DNA of 64,000 nt from Pukyongia sp. (GTDB lineage: Bacteria > Bacteroidota > Bacteroidia > Flavobacteriales > Flavobacteriaceae). Positions 34,813 to 44,116 of the stretch are shown here, one piece after another. The notes beneath the pieces were generated by a model that did not search any database, had not been told where the DNA came from, and saw nothing but the letters and a program-made list of their open reading frames with translations. The translations under genes and the position numbers were made by a program. The DNA is taken from NCBI GenBank assembly GCA_030148705.1, contig JASBSY010000005.1:1-64000 (forward strand), read 5' to 3'. Each line of letters starts with the position of its first letter. The stretch's first letter is position 1.

Positions 34813-36069
34813 CTACATTCCGGTGCGGATGGCTTCCACGGGATCCAGTCGGGATGCAGAAATAGCCGGCAGAATACCTGAAATAAGGCCGATTGCCGCC
34901 GATATTGCCGTTCCCAGGAACATATTCCAGGGTGAAAGCACAAATTCGAAGTCGCCGGAGAAACTCGAGGCTATAAGCGAGGCGAAGAAAACGAGTACGA
35001 GGCCAATTAGCCCGCCTATCACAGCGAGGATAACGGCTTCAAAAAGAAACTGAAGAAGGATAAACTTATTCTTTGCGCCAAGGGATTTTTGGATCCCGAT
35101 CAGACTGGTTCGCTCTTTCACACTCACAAACATGATATTTGCAATTCCAAAGCCACCTACCAGTAGGGAGAAACCGCTAATAATCAGTCCGATAATGTTC
35201 ATCTGCCCGGTAATATTATCGATAAAATCGGCGAAGCCCTGCAATTCGTTTACAAAGAAGGTATCGATCTCGTCGGGTTTTAAACCGCGGAACAGGCGCA
35301 TTTTTTGTTTGAGCATGGCGATGAATTCGGCATTGTCGACACCGCTTTCAGGCTTTATCACTATAAAAGGGAATAAGTTTTTGTTGCTTTCCCCGTAGAT
35401 CCTGCGCACCACGTTCACCGGAATAAATACCGCCGTATCCTTGGAATCTCCGAAGAGTCCGGCTCCTTCCTTTTTTAGCACGCCGATAACGGTAAATTTT
35501 TGTCCGTATAAACGTACCTTTTTACCAATTGCAGCGGCAGAAGAACCGAAAAGCGACTGTGCGATCTCATCACCCAATACGATTACCGGAGAACCACTGG
35601 AAGATTCAGATTCATTGTAAAAACGACCTTCGGCGATCTGCAGGGATTCGATATCATAATATTCATCCGTTACGGCACCAATTTCCACGTTGCTTACAGA
35701 TTTATCTTCGTACTTGATTGTCTCCGATTGAACGTTGAGCGTATAAGAAGCCGCATAGACATTTGGAACACCCCGCTTTATGTACTGGTATTCCTCGTAA
35801 GTAACGTCGGGAAACTGTTCCCATTTCCAGCGTGGCACGTCGGTTGGGCCGAAGGAAAATCGCCCCATAAAGATGGTGCTGTTGTCCAGAGAACTGATAC
35901 TGCCTTCAATCTCCTTTTTCAGCGAATCGACCGCAGCCAGAACGGCGATAATCGAAAAGATCCCGATGGTAACGCCAACCAGCGAAAGAAAGGTTCGTAA
36001 TTTATTGTTTCTAAGGGCGTTCAGTGCGAAGTTGAAACTTTCCTTAATAATTCGAAGATAGATCAGCAT
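34813..36069 (-). CDS. MacB-like ABC transporter permease
   Basis: The 418-aa protein has one N-terminal helix ('NALRNNKLRTFLSLVGVTIGIFSIIAVLAAVDSLKKEIEGSI'), a MacB-type periplasmic core domain (about 45-260) and three C-terminal helices in the FtsX-like block ('INIIGLIISGFSLLVGGFGIANIMFVSVKERTSLIGIQKSLGAK'). No ATPase gene lies next to it. Such permeases drive export of lipoproteins, peptides or drugs by mechanotransmission. Confidence 0.9.
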   Translation of the reverse strand: MLIYLRIIKESFNFALNALRNNKLRTFLSLVGVTIGIFSIIAVLAAVDSLKKEIEGSISSLDNSTIFMGRFSFGPTDVPRWKWEQFPDVTYEEYQYIKRGVPNVYAASYTLNVQSETIKYEDKSVSNVEIGAVTDEYYDIESLQIAEGRFYNESESSSGSPVIVLGDEIAQSLFGSSAAAIGKKVRLYGQKFTVIGVLKKEGAGLFGDSKDTAVFIPVNVVRRIYGESNKNLFPFIVIKPESGVDNAEFIAMLKQKMRLFRGLKPDEIDTFFVNELQGFADFIDNITGQMNIIGLIISGFSLLVGGFGIANIMFVSVKERTSLIGIQKSLGAKNKFILLQFLFEAVILAVIGGLIGLVLVFFASLIASSFSGDFEFVLSPWNMFLGTAISAAIGLISGILPAISASRLDPVEAIRTGM

Positions 36070-36153
36070 AGCTGTTGTTTTGTTCGCTGTTTTTCAGAAT
36101 AAAGATAGGACGTTTTCAACAAATATATGTTACAAATTCTCTCGGTATTTGTT

Positions 36154-36161
36154 TACTTTTG
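36154..36161 (+). promoter_or_regulatory. -7 element of purH
   Basis: TACTTTTG fits the consensus, 40 bases before the purH start. The -33 region has no clear TTG. Confidence 0.45.
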
Positions 36162-36200
36162 CAGCTATCCGCATTAAATCACCACATAAACGATCACTTC

Positions 36201-37733
36201 ATGAGCAGCACAAAGAAAATCGCTTCTGCATTAATTTCTGTATTTCATAAAGACGGCCTGGCGCCCATTGTAAAAAAACTGGACGATCTGGGCGTGACCA
36301 TCTATTCTACCGGGGGGACTCAAAAATTCATCAACGACCTGGGCGTTAATGTAATTGCCGTCGAAGACCTTACCGATTACCCGTCCATCCTGGGCGGGCG
36401 TGTAAAAACCCTGCACCCTAAAGTTTTCGGTGGTATCCTGAACCGACAGGACAACGAGGAAGACGTAAGGGAGATGGCCAAGTTCAATATTCCGCAGCTG
36501 GACCTGGTGATCGTGGACCTTTATCCCTTCGAAAAAACCGTGGCTTCAGGAGCAAACAAAGAGGATATTATTGAGAAGATCGATATAGGCGGGATCTCAC
36601 TTATTCGGGCTGCGGCCAAAAACTTCAGGGATACGCTCTGTGTCTCATCTATGGAAGATTATGAAGAATTGTTGCAGCTGCTGTCGCAGAATAATGGAGA
36701 AATTTCGCTGGAAGACCGAAAACGATTTGCCGCAAAATCGTTTAATGTTTCTTCACATTACGATACGGCTATTTTTAATTACTTTAATTCAGACCACGCC
36801 ATACCTTCACTGAAATTTAGTGAAATGAAAGGACAGGTTTTGCGATATGGGGAAAACCCGCATCAGAAGGGATATTTCTTCGGAGATTTCGATGCGATGT
36901 TCGACAAATTGCACGGGAAGGAACTCAGCTATAACAATCTACTGGACGTAGACGCGGCAGTAAATCTTATGGCCGAATTTCAAGGCGAATCCCCCACCTT
37001 TGCCATCCTGAAACACAACAACGCCTGCGGGCTTGCGCAACGGCCTTCTATAAAAGATGCCTATGATGCCGCTCTGGCCGGTGACCCGGTTTCTGCATTT
37101 GGCGGAATATTGATTTCTAATTCTGAAATCGACAGGCCCACTGCGGAAGAGATTCACAAACTTTTTTGTGAAGTGGTAATAGCCCCGTCATTTTCGGAAG
37201 AGGCTCTGGAGACTTTAAAAGGAAAGAAGAACCGTATACTATTAAAACAGAAACCTGTGGAACTGCCTAAAACACTCACCCGGACATGTTTGAACGGAGC
37301 GTTGGTGCAGGACAGGGATTCTGTTACCGATTCTGCCGAAAATTTAACCTATCCTACCAACAATAAACCTTCCGATAATGAGTTAGAGGATTTGTTGTTC
37401 GCCTCGAAGATCTGTAAGCATACCAAGTCGAATACCATTGTCCTGGTAAAGGAAAAACAGCTTTGTGCCAGCGGCACGGGCCAGACTTCCCGGGTCGATG
37501 CGTTGCGACAGGCTATAGACAAGGCGCAGGCGTTTAATTTCGACCTACAGGGTGCCGTTATGGCCAGTGATGCATTCTTCCCTTTTCCCGATTGTGTGGA
37601 AATTGCTGATAATGCAGGTATATCTGCTGTGATACAGCCGGGAGGTTCGATTAAGGATGAACTCAGCATTGACTATTGCAACCAAAATAATATTGCTATG
37701 GTATTTACAGGGACACGTCATTTTAAGCACTAA
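36201..37733 (+). CDS. purH: Bifunctional AICAR formyltransferase/IMP cyclohydrolase
   Basis: The start is set at ATG 36201, giving 510 aa (family length), because the longer ORF-track frame runs through the promoter. The N-terminal MGS-like domain (about 1-150) has 'GLAPIVKKLDDLGVTIYSTGGTQKFI' and carries IMP cyclohydrolase; the C-terminal AICARFT domain has 'LRYGENPHQKGYF' and 'ILKHNNACGLA'. The last part 'DAFFPFPDCVEIADNAGISAVIQPGGSIKDELSIDYCNQNNIAMVFTGTRHFKH' is the conserved end. It catalyses the last two steps of IMP synthesis. Confidence 0.97.
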   Translation: MSSTKKIASALISVFHKDGLAPIVKKLDDLGVTIYSTGGTQKFINDLGVNVIAVEDLTDYPSILGGRVKTLHPKVFGGILNRQDNEEDVREMAKFNIPQLDLVIVDLYPFEKTVASGANKEDIIEKIDIGGISLIRAAAKNFRDTLCVSSMEDYEELLQLLSQNNGEISLEDRKRFAAKSFNVSSHYDTAIFNYFNSDHAIPSLKFSEMKGQVLRYGENPHQKGYFFGDFDAMFDKLHGKELSYNNLLDVDAAVNLMAEFQGESPTFAILKHNNACGLAQRPSIKDAYDAALAGDPVSAFGGILISNSEIDRPTAEEIHKLFCEVVIAPSFSEEALETLKGKKNRILLKQKPVELPKTLTRTCLNGALVQDRDSVTDSAENLTYPTNNKPSDNELEDLLFASKICKHTKSNTIVLVKEKQLCASGTGQTSRVDALRQAIDKAQAFNFDLQGAVMASDAFFPFPDCVEIADNAGISAVIQPGGSIKDELSIDYCNQNNIAMVFTGTRHFKH

Positions 37734-37738
37734 AATTT

Positions 37739-37754
37739 GTTACATTTGTGTAAC
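37739..37754 (+). promoter_or_regulatory. mreB promoter -7 element inside a 16-bp inverted repeat
   Basis: GTTACATTTGTGTAAC is a perfect 6-bp inverted repeat with a 4-bp centre, and it contains TACATTTG (37741-37748), a perfect -7 element. Two further imperfect copies GTAACGTG (37750) and GTAACACG (37765) follow. A regulator bound here would cover RNA polymerase contacts of the mreB operon. Confidence 0.45.
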
Positions 37755-37800
37755 GTGATTATGCGTAACACGTTTAATTTCAATACCGCCAATAAAACTT

Positions 37801-38829
37801 ATGGGATTTTTTGACTTCCTGACTGAAGAAATAGCAATCGACCTTGGTACTGCGAATACACTGATCATTCACAACGATAAAGTGGTTGTGGATGCCCCCT
37901 CCATTGTTGCCAGAGACCGAACTACCGGAAAGATCATCGCTGTTGGCCGCGAGGCAAACATGATGCAGGGTAAAACACACGAGAACATAAAAACTATCAG
38001 ACCGCTTAAGGATGGTGTAATTGCCGATTTCGACGCCAGTGAGAAGATGATAAATATGTTCATAAAGGATATTCCGGCATTGAAGAAACGATGGATTACT
38101 CCTTCTCTTCGAATGGTTATCTGTATTCCCAGCGGTATTACCGAAGTGGAGATGCGAGCGGTAAAAGAAAGTGCCGAACGTGTTAATGGAAAAGAAGTAT
38201 ACCTCATCCACGAACCTATGGCCGCCGCCATAGGGATTGGTGTAGACATTATGCAGCCCAAAGGAAACATGGTGGTTGATATTGGAGGCGGAACTACCGA
38301 AATCGCGGTGATCGCCCTGGGTGGAATTGTCTGTGATAAATCGGTCAAGATTGCGGGAGATGTATTTACCAACGATATTGTTTACTATATGCGTACGCAG
38401 CACAACCTCTATGTTGGAGAGCGCACTGCTGAAAAAATCAAGATCCAGATCGGTTCTGCAACCGAAGACCTGGAACTACCGCCTGAAGATATGGCGGTAC
38501 AGGGACGAGACCTGTTAACCGGAAAACCAAAGCAGGTACAAACCTCCTACCGTGAAATAGCCAAGGCACTCGATAAATCTATTTTAAGGATAGAGGATGC
38601 CGTAATGGAAACACTTTCACAAACTCCTCCTGAACTCGCTGCCGATATCTATAACACCGGAATATACCTGGCCGGGGGTGGCTCCATGCTTCGTGGTTTG
38701 GACAAACGACTATCCCAGAAAACCGACCTGCCTGTTTACATAGCCGAAGACCCGTTGCGAGCTGTTGTTCGCGGTACCGGTATATGTTTGAAGAACCTCG
38801 CTAAATATAAGAGCGTACTGATTAAATAA
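37801..38829 (+). CDS. mreB: Rod-shape-determining protein MreB
   Basis: The 342-aa actin-like protein has the nucleotide-binding motifs 'IAIDLGTANTLI', 'VVDIGGGTTEIAVIALGG' and the C-terminal 'LAGGGSMLRGLDKRL'. It forms membrane-bound filaments guiding the elongation machinery. First of a five-gene operon mreB-mreC-mreD-mrdA-rodA, the standard flavobacterial order. The preceding intergenic region holds a promoter with an inverted repeat. Confidence 0.98.
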   Translation: MGFFDFLTEEIAIDLGTANTLIIHNDKVVVDAPSIVARDRTTGKIIAVGREANMMQGKTHENIKTIRPLKDGVIADFDASEKMINMFIKDIPALKKRWITPSLRMVICIPSGITEVEMRAVKESAERVNGKEVYLIHEPMAAAIGIGVDIMQPKGNMVVDIGGGTTEIAVIALGGIVCDKSVKIAGDVFTNDIVYYMRTQHNLYVGERTAEKIKIQIGSATEDLELPPEDMAVQGRDLLTGKPKQVQTSYREIAKALDKSILRIEDAVMETLSQTPPELAADIYNTGIYLAGGGSMLRGLDKRLSQKTDLPVYIAEDPLRAVVRGTGICLKNLAKYKSVLIK

Positions 38830-38842
38830 GACATAAGGTAGC

Positions 38843-39670
38843 ATGCAACAGATTGTATTTTTCTTTATCAGGAATAAGAATTCCCTGTTGTTTCTGCTGC
38901 TCTTTATTATTTCCATTGCATTAACCGTAAACTCGCATTCCTTCCACAAGAACAAAGTTGCAACCTCGGCAAACGCCGTGAGCGGGGGTATCTATTCGTT
39001 TAAACAGAATATACTCGATTATATAAATCTAAAGGAACAAAACAACATACTGATCGACGAAAACAAACGACTGAGGCAAATGCTTTCCTTTGTAACCGAC
39101 TCGATACAGCTGGATTCCACGCAGCCTCCGCACGAGCTTCTAAAATTTAAATATCGGGCGGCAAGGGTAATAAACAATTCGTTTTCCAAAAGCAAGAATT
39201 ACCTCACCTTGAACAAGGGACGTAAGGACGGGATAAAGGTCGATATGGGAGTGGTCTCCTCCAGGGGAGTTGTGGGAATTGTAAACAGCGTGTCGGAAAA
39301 TTACGCTACCGTACAGTCGGTGCTTAATACCAAGAGCCAGATCAATGCACAGCTAAAGAACACCGATCATTTCGGAACCCTTGTTTGGCGTACGGGCAGC
39401 CCTTTTGAAGCCACACTAATAGACATTCCCAGGCAGGTGGTGCTCACCGCCGGAGACACCATCATCACCGATGGAAAATCGACAATCTTTCCTGAAGGCA
39501 TACTTGTTGGATCCATAAAGGATTTTACCTTATCCTCCAATAAAGACTATTACGATGTGAGTGTGAGTCTGTTTAACGACATGACCAACTTACGCCACGT
39601 TTACGTGATTGAGAATACTGAGAAGGATGAAATTATATCCCTCGAAAACGCCCTGGACAATGCAGAGTAA
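38843..39670 (+). CDS. mreC: Rod-shape-determining protein MreC
   Basis: The 275-aa protein has one N-terminal helix (about 11-30), a coiled coil ('DYINLKEQNNILIDENKRLRQML') and the beta-barrel MreC domain ('GRKDGIKVDMGVVSSRGVVGIVNSVSENYATVQSVLN'). It activates PBP2 in the elongasome. It overlaps mreD by 11 bp. Confidence 0.96.
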   Translation: MQQIVFFFIRNKNSLLFLLLFIISIALTVNSHSFHKNKVATSANAVSGGIYSFKQNILDYINLKEQNNILIDENKRLRQMLSFVTDSIQLDSTQPPHELLKFKYRAARVINNSFSKSKNYLTLNKGRKDGIKVDMGVVSSRGVVGIVNSVSENYATVQSVLNTKSQINAQLKNTDHFGTLVWRTGSPFEATLIDIPRQVVLTAGDTIITDGKSTIFPEGILVGSIKDFTLSSNKDYYDVSVSLFNDMTNLRHVYVIENTEKDEIISLENALDNAE

Positions 39671-40166
39671 CGATTTCCTCATAAACGCGGCCCGCTTTCT
39701 TATCCTACTGTTTATACAGGTGATTTTTCTCAACAATATAAACCTGTTTGGGTACATCAATCCCTACCTCTATATATTGTTTATTATGGTTTATCCGTTT
39801 ACCGGTAACCAAAGCCTGCTTATTGTTCTCGCTTTTGTTCTAGGGCTGTCTATCGATATATTTTCAGATTCGGGAGGTGCCCATGCCGCAGCAGCTGTCT
39901 TTATCGCCTTTGTCCGTCCTGCTATTTTAAAGTTCTCCTTTGGTGTTAGTTACGAATACAACACCATCAAGATCAGTAAAACTGCCATGGGCGAGCGTTT
40001 AACCTATATTGCGATTATGGTTTTAATACATCACCTGGTGCTTTTTTCCATGGAAATATTTAACTTTAAGCATATACTGTTGATATTAAAATCTACGTTA
40101 TTTTCAGGAGTGTTCAGTTCAGTACTCATACTATGTACCATCCTGATTTTTAGTCGCAAGAATTAA
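39660..40166 (+). CDS. mreD: Rod-shape-determining protein MreD
   Basis: ATG at 39660, overlapping the mreC end, gives a 168-aa protein; the ORF-track start lies further inside mreC. Five or six hydrophobic segments with the motif 'INPYLYILFIMVYPF' and 'LGLSIDIFSDSGGAHAAAAVFIAFVRP' are typical of MreD in Bacteroidota. It stabilises the MreBC complex. Its stop overlaps the first base of mrdA. Confidence 0.93.
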   Translation: MQSNDFLINAARFLILLFIQVIFLNNINLFGYINPYLYILFIMVYPFTGNQSLLIVLAFVLGLSIDIFSDSGGAHAAAAVFIAFVRPAILKFSFGVSYEYNTIKISKTAMGERLTYIAIMVLIHHLVLFSMEIFNFKHILLILKSTLFSGVFSSVLILCTILIFSRKN

Positions 40167-42034
40167 TGAGAAAACTTCTACTACTTATAATTGTACTCAT
40201 TACCGGAGTTGTCTTCGCAGGTCGGTTATTCTACCTGCAGGTATATGATGATTCCTTTCAGAAACTTTCCGAAAACAATGCAATAAAGATTCTATACGAC
40301 TATCCTCAGCGAGGTTATATCTTCGACAGAAACGGAAAGCTGCTGGTGTCTAACCAGCCGTCCTACGATGTGATGGTTATTCCAAGGGATTTAAAACCCT
40401 TTGATACACTTGAATTCTGTTCGCTGTTGAAAATCGATCCGGAAGAACTAAACGACCGCTTGAAAAAGGCCAGGGTATGGTCTCCCCGCCTTCCCTCTGT
40501 GATCATGCCACAACTTACCAAAACCGAATACGCGTACCTGTCGGAGAAAATGTATAAGTTCAAAGGCTTCTATATCCAGAAGCGGTCGCTTCGAGATTAC
40601 AAAATCGAGCATTCGGCCAATGTGCTGGGTTATATAGCTGAAGTGGATAACAGGATCATTGAGGATAACCCATATTATCAGATGGGTGATCTTATAGGGA
40701 AGCAGGGTGTTGAAATGCAGTATGAAGAGATACTGAGGGGCGTAAAAGGTGTAAAATACATTCAAAAAGACAATCACAATCGCGAGATCGGGCCTTATAA
40801 AGACGGGATATACGATACGATCCCGCAGCGCGGTACTGATATTACACTTACAATCGATGCCGTCCTTCAGGAATACGGTGAAACGCTCATGGTGAATAAA
40901 CGCGGGGGCATTGTTGCCCTCGAACCGGCTACCGGTGAGATACTCGCACTGGTGGCCGCACCCAATTACGATCCCTCCCTGCTGGTGGGCCGTGAACGTT
41001 CAAAGAACTTTACAAAACTCTGGTACGACACTATTGCAAAACCCCTGTTCGACAGGGTGCTGCAAGGTGAATACCCTCCCGGTTCGCCTTTTAAAGCCCT
41101 TACAGCATTAATTGGTTTGCAGGAAGAAGTGATCGACACTCGTGAACGCATATCCTGTTACGGGGGATTTGTTTACGGGCGAGGTCGAAAACTGGGCTGT
41201 CATGCCCATCCAAGTCCGCTTGCGATGCAGGGAGGAATTGCAAATTCCTGTAATTCGTATTTCTGTACTGTATACAAGCGAACCATCGAAAAATATCCTA
41301 GCCCTCAGGAAGGAATCGACAACTGGAGAAACCACCTCACAAGTTTTGGATTAGGCGACTTCCTGGGTTACGATCTGCCCAGTGGCCGTCCGGGAAAGAT
41401 TCCCAGTTCAAAAACCTATAATGCTGCCTACGACTATCCAACGTACAAATGGTATGCTTCGGCTACCATTTCGAATGCCATCGGACAGGGAGAAGTGTTG
41501 CTAACGCCCATGCAGATGGTAAATTTCACAGCCGCGATCGCAAACAGAGGCTGGTATTACAAACCCCATATCATAAAAGGCATAGGCTCTAAGGATTCCC
41601 TGCCCACCGAATACGGCCTAAAGCATTACACTACCATAGACAAGGAGCACTTCGAGCCGGTTATCGAAGGGCTTTTCGACGTGTATAACTACGGTACTGC
41701 CAGTCATCTGAAAGTCCCGGGCATCGAAATATGCGGGAAAACAGGTACTGCAGAAAACTATACCCGTATCGACGGAAAACGCGTTCAGCTCACAGATCAT
41801 TCGGTATTCATTGCTTTTGCACCTAAGGACAACCCAAAGATTGCGATTGCCGTATTCGTGGAAAACGGCTACTGGGGAAGCAGGTGGGCCGGAAGGATTG
41901 CCAGTCTGATGATAGAAAAATACATCAAAGGGGAAATTACCAGGACCGACCTCGAAAGCTTTATTCTGAATGGTAGCCTGCAAGATGAATATGCTAAACC
42001 GTATAGCGGCGAACCCTTTAGAATAAACAAATAA
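40166..42034 (+). CDS. mrdA: Penicillin-binding protein 2 (MrdA)
   Basis: A 622-aa elongation-specific transpeptidase. The N-terminal helix (about 3-22) leads into a dimerisation/pedestal region ('YDYPQRGYIFDRNGKLLVSN') and a transpeptidase domain with SxxK 'SPFK' (Ser307), SxN 'SCN' (about 361) and KTGT 'CGKTGTAEN'. It cross-links peptidoglycan with RodA, encoded one base later (overlapping stop/start). Confidence 0.97.
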   Translation: MRKLLLLIIVLITGVVFAGRLFYLQVYDDSFQKLSENNAIKILYDYPQRGYIFDRNGKLLVSNQPSYDVMVIPRDLKPFDTLEFCSLLKIDPEELNDRLKKARVWSPRLPSVIMPQLTKTEYAYLSEKMYKFKGFYIQKRSLRDYKIEHSANVLGYIAEVDNRIIEDNPYYQMGDLIGKQGVEMQYEEILRGVKGVKYIQKDNHNREIGPYKDGIYDTIPQRGTDITLTIDAVLQEYGETLMVNKRGGIVALEPATGEILALVAAPNYDPSLLVGRERSKNFTKLWYDTIAKPLFDRVLQGEYPPGSPFKALTALIGLQEEVIDTRERISCYGGFVYGRGRKLGCHAHPSPLAMQGGIANSCNSYFCTVYKRTIEKYPSPQEGIDNWRNHLTSFGLGDFLGYDLPSGRPGKIPSSKTYNAAYDYPTYKWYASATISNAIGQGEVLLTPMQMVNFTAAIANRGWYYKPHIIKGIGSKDSLPTEYGLKHYTTIDKEHFEPVIEGLFDVYNYGTASHLKVPGIEICGKTGTAENYTRIDGKRVQLTDHSVFIAFAPKDNPKIAIAVFVENGYWGSRWAGRIASLMIEKYIKGEITRTDLESFILNGSLQDEYAKPYSGEPFRINK

Positions 42035-43293
42035 TGGCCGTAAGCAGAGGATATGTACGTTTCGACTGGCTCACCATCATCGTTTACTTTGCGCTGGTTG
42101 CCATAGGCTGGATAAACATTTACTCCACGTCCATCGACGATAGTGCAACCGGGCTATTCGACTTCAGCCAGATCTACGCCAAGCAACTTCTCTGGATTGC
42201 ACTCAGCTTGCTTATCATAGTGTTCTTGCTTGCGCTTGAAACAAAATTCTATGAACGCTTTTCCAGCATTATTTATATTGTCTCGCTGCTTACCTTGATA
42301 GGCCTGTTCTTTTTTGGAAAGAACATCAACGGGGCCACGTCCTGGTACGCTATAGGTGGATTTACCATTCAGCCCGGGGAATTTGCCAAAGCCGCTACAG
42401 CACTGGCCTTAGGTAAATACGTAAGCGATATCCAGACAAATATGAAGGAGTTCAAGCACCAGTGGCGGGTTTTCCTTATAATCGCACTTCCGGCCTTGCT
42501 GATAATACCGCAACCCGATCCGGGCAGCGCACTGGTCTATGCAGCCTTTATCTTCCCACTGTATCGGGAAGGGCTTCCGTTTGTTTATCTGCTAACAGGG
42601 TTTTTTATTGCCGCACTTTTTATCGCCACGCTGGCCTTCGGAATAGTATGGGTCTCACTGGGTTGTATCCTTATCACCGCCTGGATTTATTTTCGGAAGA
42701 AGCGACGGCGTAAACAGAATATTTTCAGTTATATCGCCATAGCCTCGGCCTGTATCGCATTTACTTTTTCAGTAAATTATATTTTTAACAATGTCTTCGA
42801 ACAGAGGCATCGCGACCGATTCAATATCGTCCTGGGCAAGGAAACGGACGCAAAAGGGATAGGCTACAATACTAACCAGAGCGAGATCGCCATAGGAAGC
42901 GGTGGCTGGACAGGTAAAGGCTGGACCCAAGGGACACAAACCAAGGGTAATTTCGTTCCCGAGCAACAGACCGACTATATTTTCAGTACGGTAGGCGAAG
43001 AATGGGGGTTCGTGGGAAGTATGGTAGTAGTGATACTCTTCCTGGTATTAATAGTCCGGGTCCTTGTCCTGGCCGAACGCCAAAAGAACCAGTTTAGCAG
43101 GGCATACGGCTACAGTGTGGCTTCCATATTGTTTATTCACTTCTTTGTGAATATCGGGATGGTAACCGGGCTTTTACCCACTGTTGGGATTCCGTTGCCA
43201 TTCTTTAGCTATGGCGGTTCCGGTTTATGGGGCTTCACAATTTTGCTGTTTATCTTTATCAGGCTGGACGGCTCGAATTCGTATTACACTTAA
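42034..43293 (+). CDS. rodA: Peptidoglycan glycosyltransferase RodA
   Basis: The 419-aa SEDS protein has about ten membrane helices, with the conserved 'FTIQPGEFAKAATALALGKY', 'IPQPDPGSALVY' and C-terminal 'GLLPTVGIPLPFFSYGGSGLWG'. It makes glycan strands with PBP2. Last gene of the operon; the next gene is convergent with a 1-bp gap and no terminator visible between. Confidence 0.96.
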   Translation: MAVSRGYVRFDWLTIIVYFALVAIGWINIYSTSIDDSATGLFDFSQIYAKQLLWIALSLLIIVFLLALETKFYERFSSIIYIVSLLTLIGLFFFGKNINGATSWYAIGGFTIQPGEFAKAATALALGKYVSDIQTNMKEFKHQWRVFLIIALPALLIIPQPDPGSALVYAAFIFPLYREGLPFVYLLTGFFIAALFIATLAFGIVWVSLGCILITAWIYFRKKRRRKQNIFSYIAIASACIAFTFSVNYIFNNVFEQRHRDRFNIVLGKETDAKGIGYNTNQSEIAIGSGGWTGKGWTQGTQTKGNFVPEQQTDYIFSTVGEEWGFVGSMVVVILFLVLIVRVLVLAERQKNQFSRAYGYSVASILFIHFFVNIGMVTGLLPTVGIPLPFFSYGGSGLWGFTILLFIFIRLDGSNSYYT

Positions 43294-43294
43294 T

Positions 43295-44113
43295 TCACTT
43301 CCGTCCCCAGGCCTGTAGGTCAATTCGCGATTCTAATTTATTCTGAAGCGATGCATCTAAATTCCGGAAGAAGTCGATGCCGGTCTTTTCTTCAATCTCG
43401 TCTATGGTAACAACAAAGTCGAAGTACGACTGACTGCTGGGCTCATTGGGTATGAGAAAAGCGATGGCTTTATAATTCCCGTCTGTGCGGTCGACCACAA
43501 TTTTATAGAAATCTGCGGGTACGCTAACGCCCTCTGAACCAATAGTTGGCAAGTCGTCTCTAAGGATACCGCCGGTAACGACAAATACGCCTTCATACTT
43601 TTTTGCCCAGTCCCTCACTTTCTGTTCCAGACGATTCCAGATACCGCCATTAAAATCGTGGTCCTGCGGGCTGATATTGCTGGTTAGGAATGTCTGGTGA
43701 TATGCATTGTAGTTGTAACGGCGATCCCCGGCCGGGCACAGATGCCCCCTGTCGTAGCCCGAATTCTTATAATTCCTGAAATCGGCCGAACCGCTTTCCA
43801 CACTCCTGTCCTGAATGAAGTAGGGCCTGTCGAACTCATTCTTGGAGAGATGCTCGAGTTTTAATTCGTAGGCCACCCACTCGGCTTGTTCGTGCTTTTC
43901 GTTATAGGAAAAGGCAAAAGCCGGGTGATCTATTACGATTTCTGTGGTCGAGGACGGCAGGAAAGAAGTGTCGAATTCCTCAAAGTTTATAGTATCGGTC
44001 GTATGGGAAGGGTCGGCTTCGGTGCTTCGATCGACATAATCTTCAGCATAGTAAAGAATAACAGTTACCAGTATGATTAAAATGGGGTATAATATTCTAC
44101 GGTTCATGGGCAT
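43295..44113 (-). CDS. DNA/RNA non-specific endonuclease (NUC1 family)
   Basis: The 272-aa protein has one N-terminal hydrophobic segment (about 7-22, signal or anchor) and the beta-beta-alpha-metal nuclease motif 'YDRGHLCPAGD' (Asp121-His124), with downstream 'TFLTSNISPQDHDFNGGIWNRLEQKVRDW' giving the metal-binding Asn. Such enzymes degrade nucleic acids outside the cytoplasm, for nutrition or defence. Met3 is an alternative start. No immunity gene is adjacent. Confidence 0.92.
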   Translation of the reverse strand: MPMNRRILYPILIILVTVILYYAEDYVDRSTEADPSHTTDTINFEEFDTSFLPSSTTEIVIDHPAFAFSYNEKHEQAEWVAYELKLEHLSKNEFDRPYFIQDRSVESGSADFRNYKNSGYDRGHLCPAGDRRYNYNAYHQTFLTSNISPQDHDFNGGIWNRLEQKVRDWAKKYEGVFVVTGGILRDDLPTIGSEGVSVPADFYKIVVDRTDGNYKAIAFLIPNEPSSQSYFDFVVTIDEIEEKTGIDFFRNLDASLQNKLESRIDLQAWGRK

Positions 44114-44116
44114 TTT

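Noticed and set aside
37780-38403. 207-aa minus-strand ORF over mreB
   Set aside because: It covers conserved mreB codons and the mreB promoter; shadow ORF.
43295-44113. Toxin-immunity pair for the NUC1 endonuclease
   Set aside because: Neighbours are rodA and an ABC permease; no small immunity-like gene or toxin delivery domain is present.
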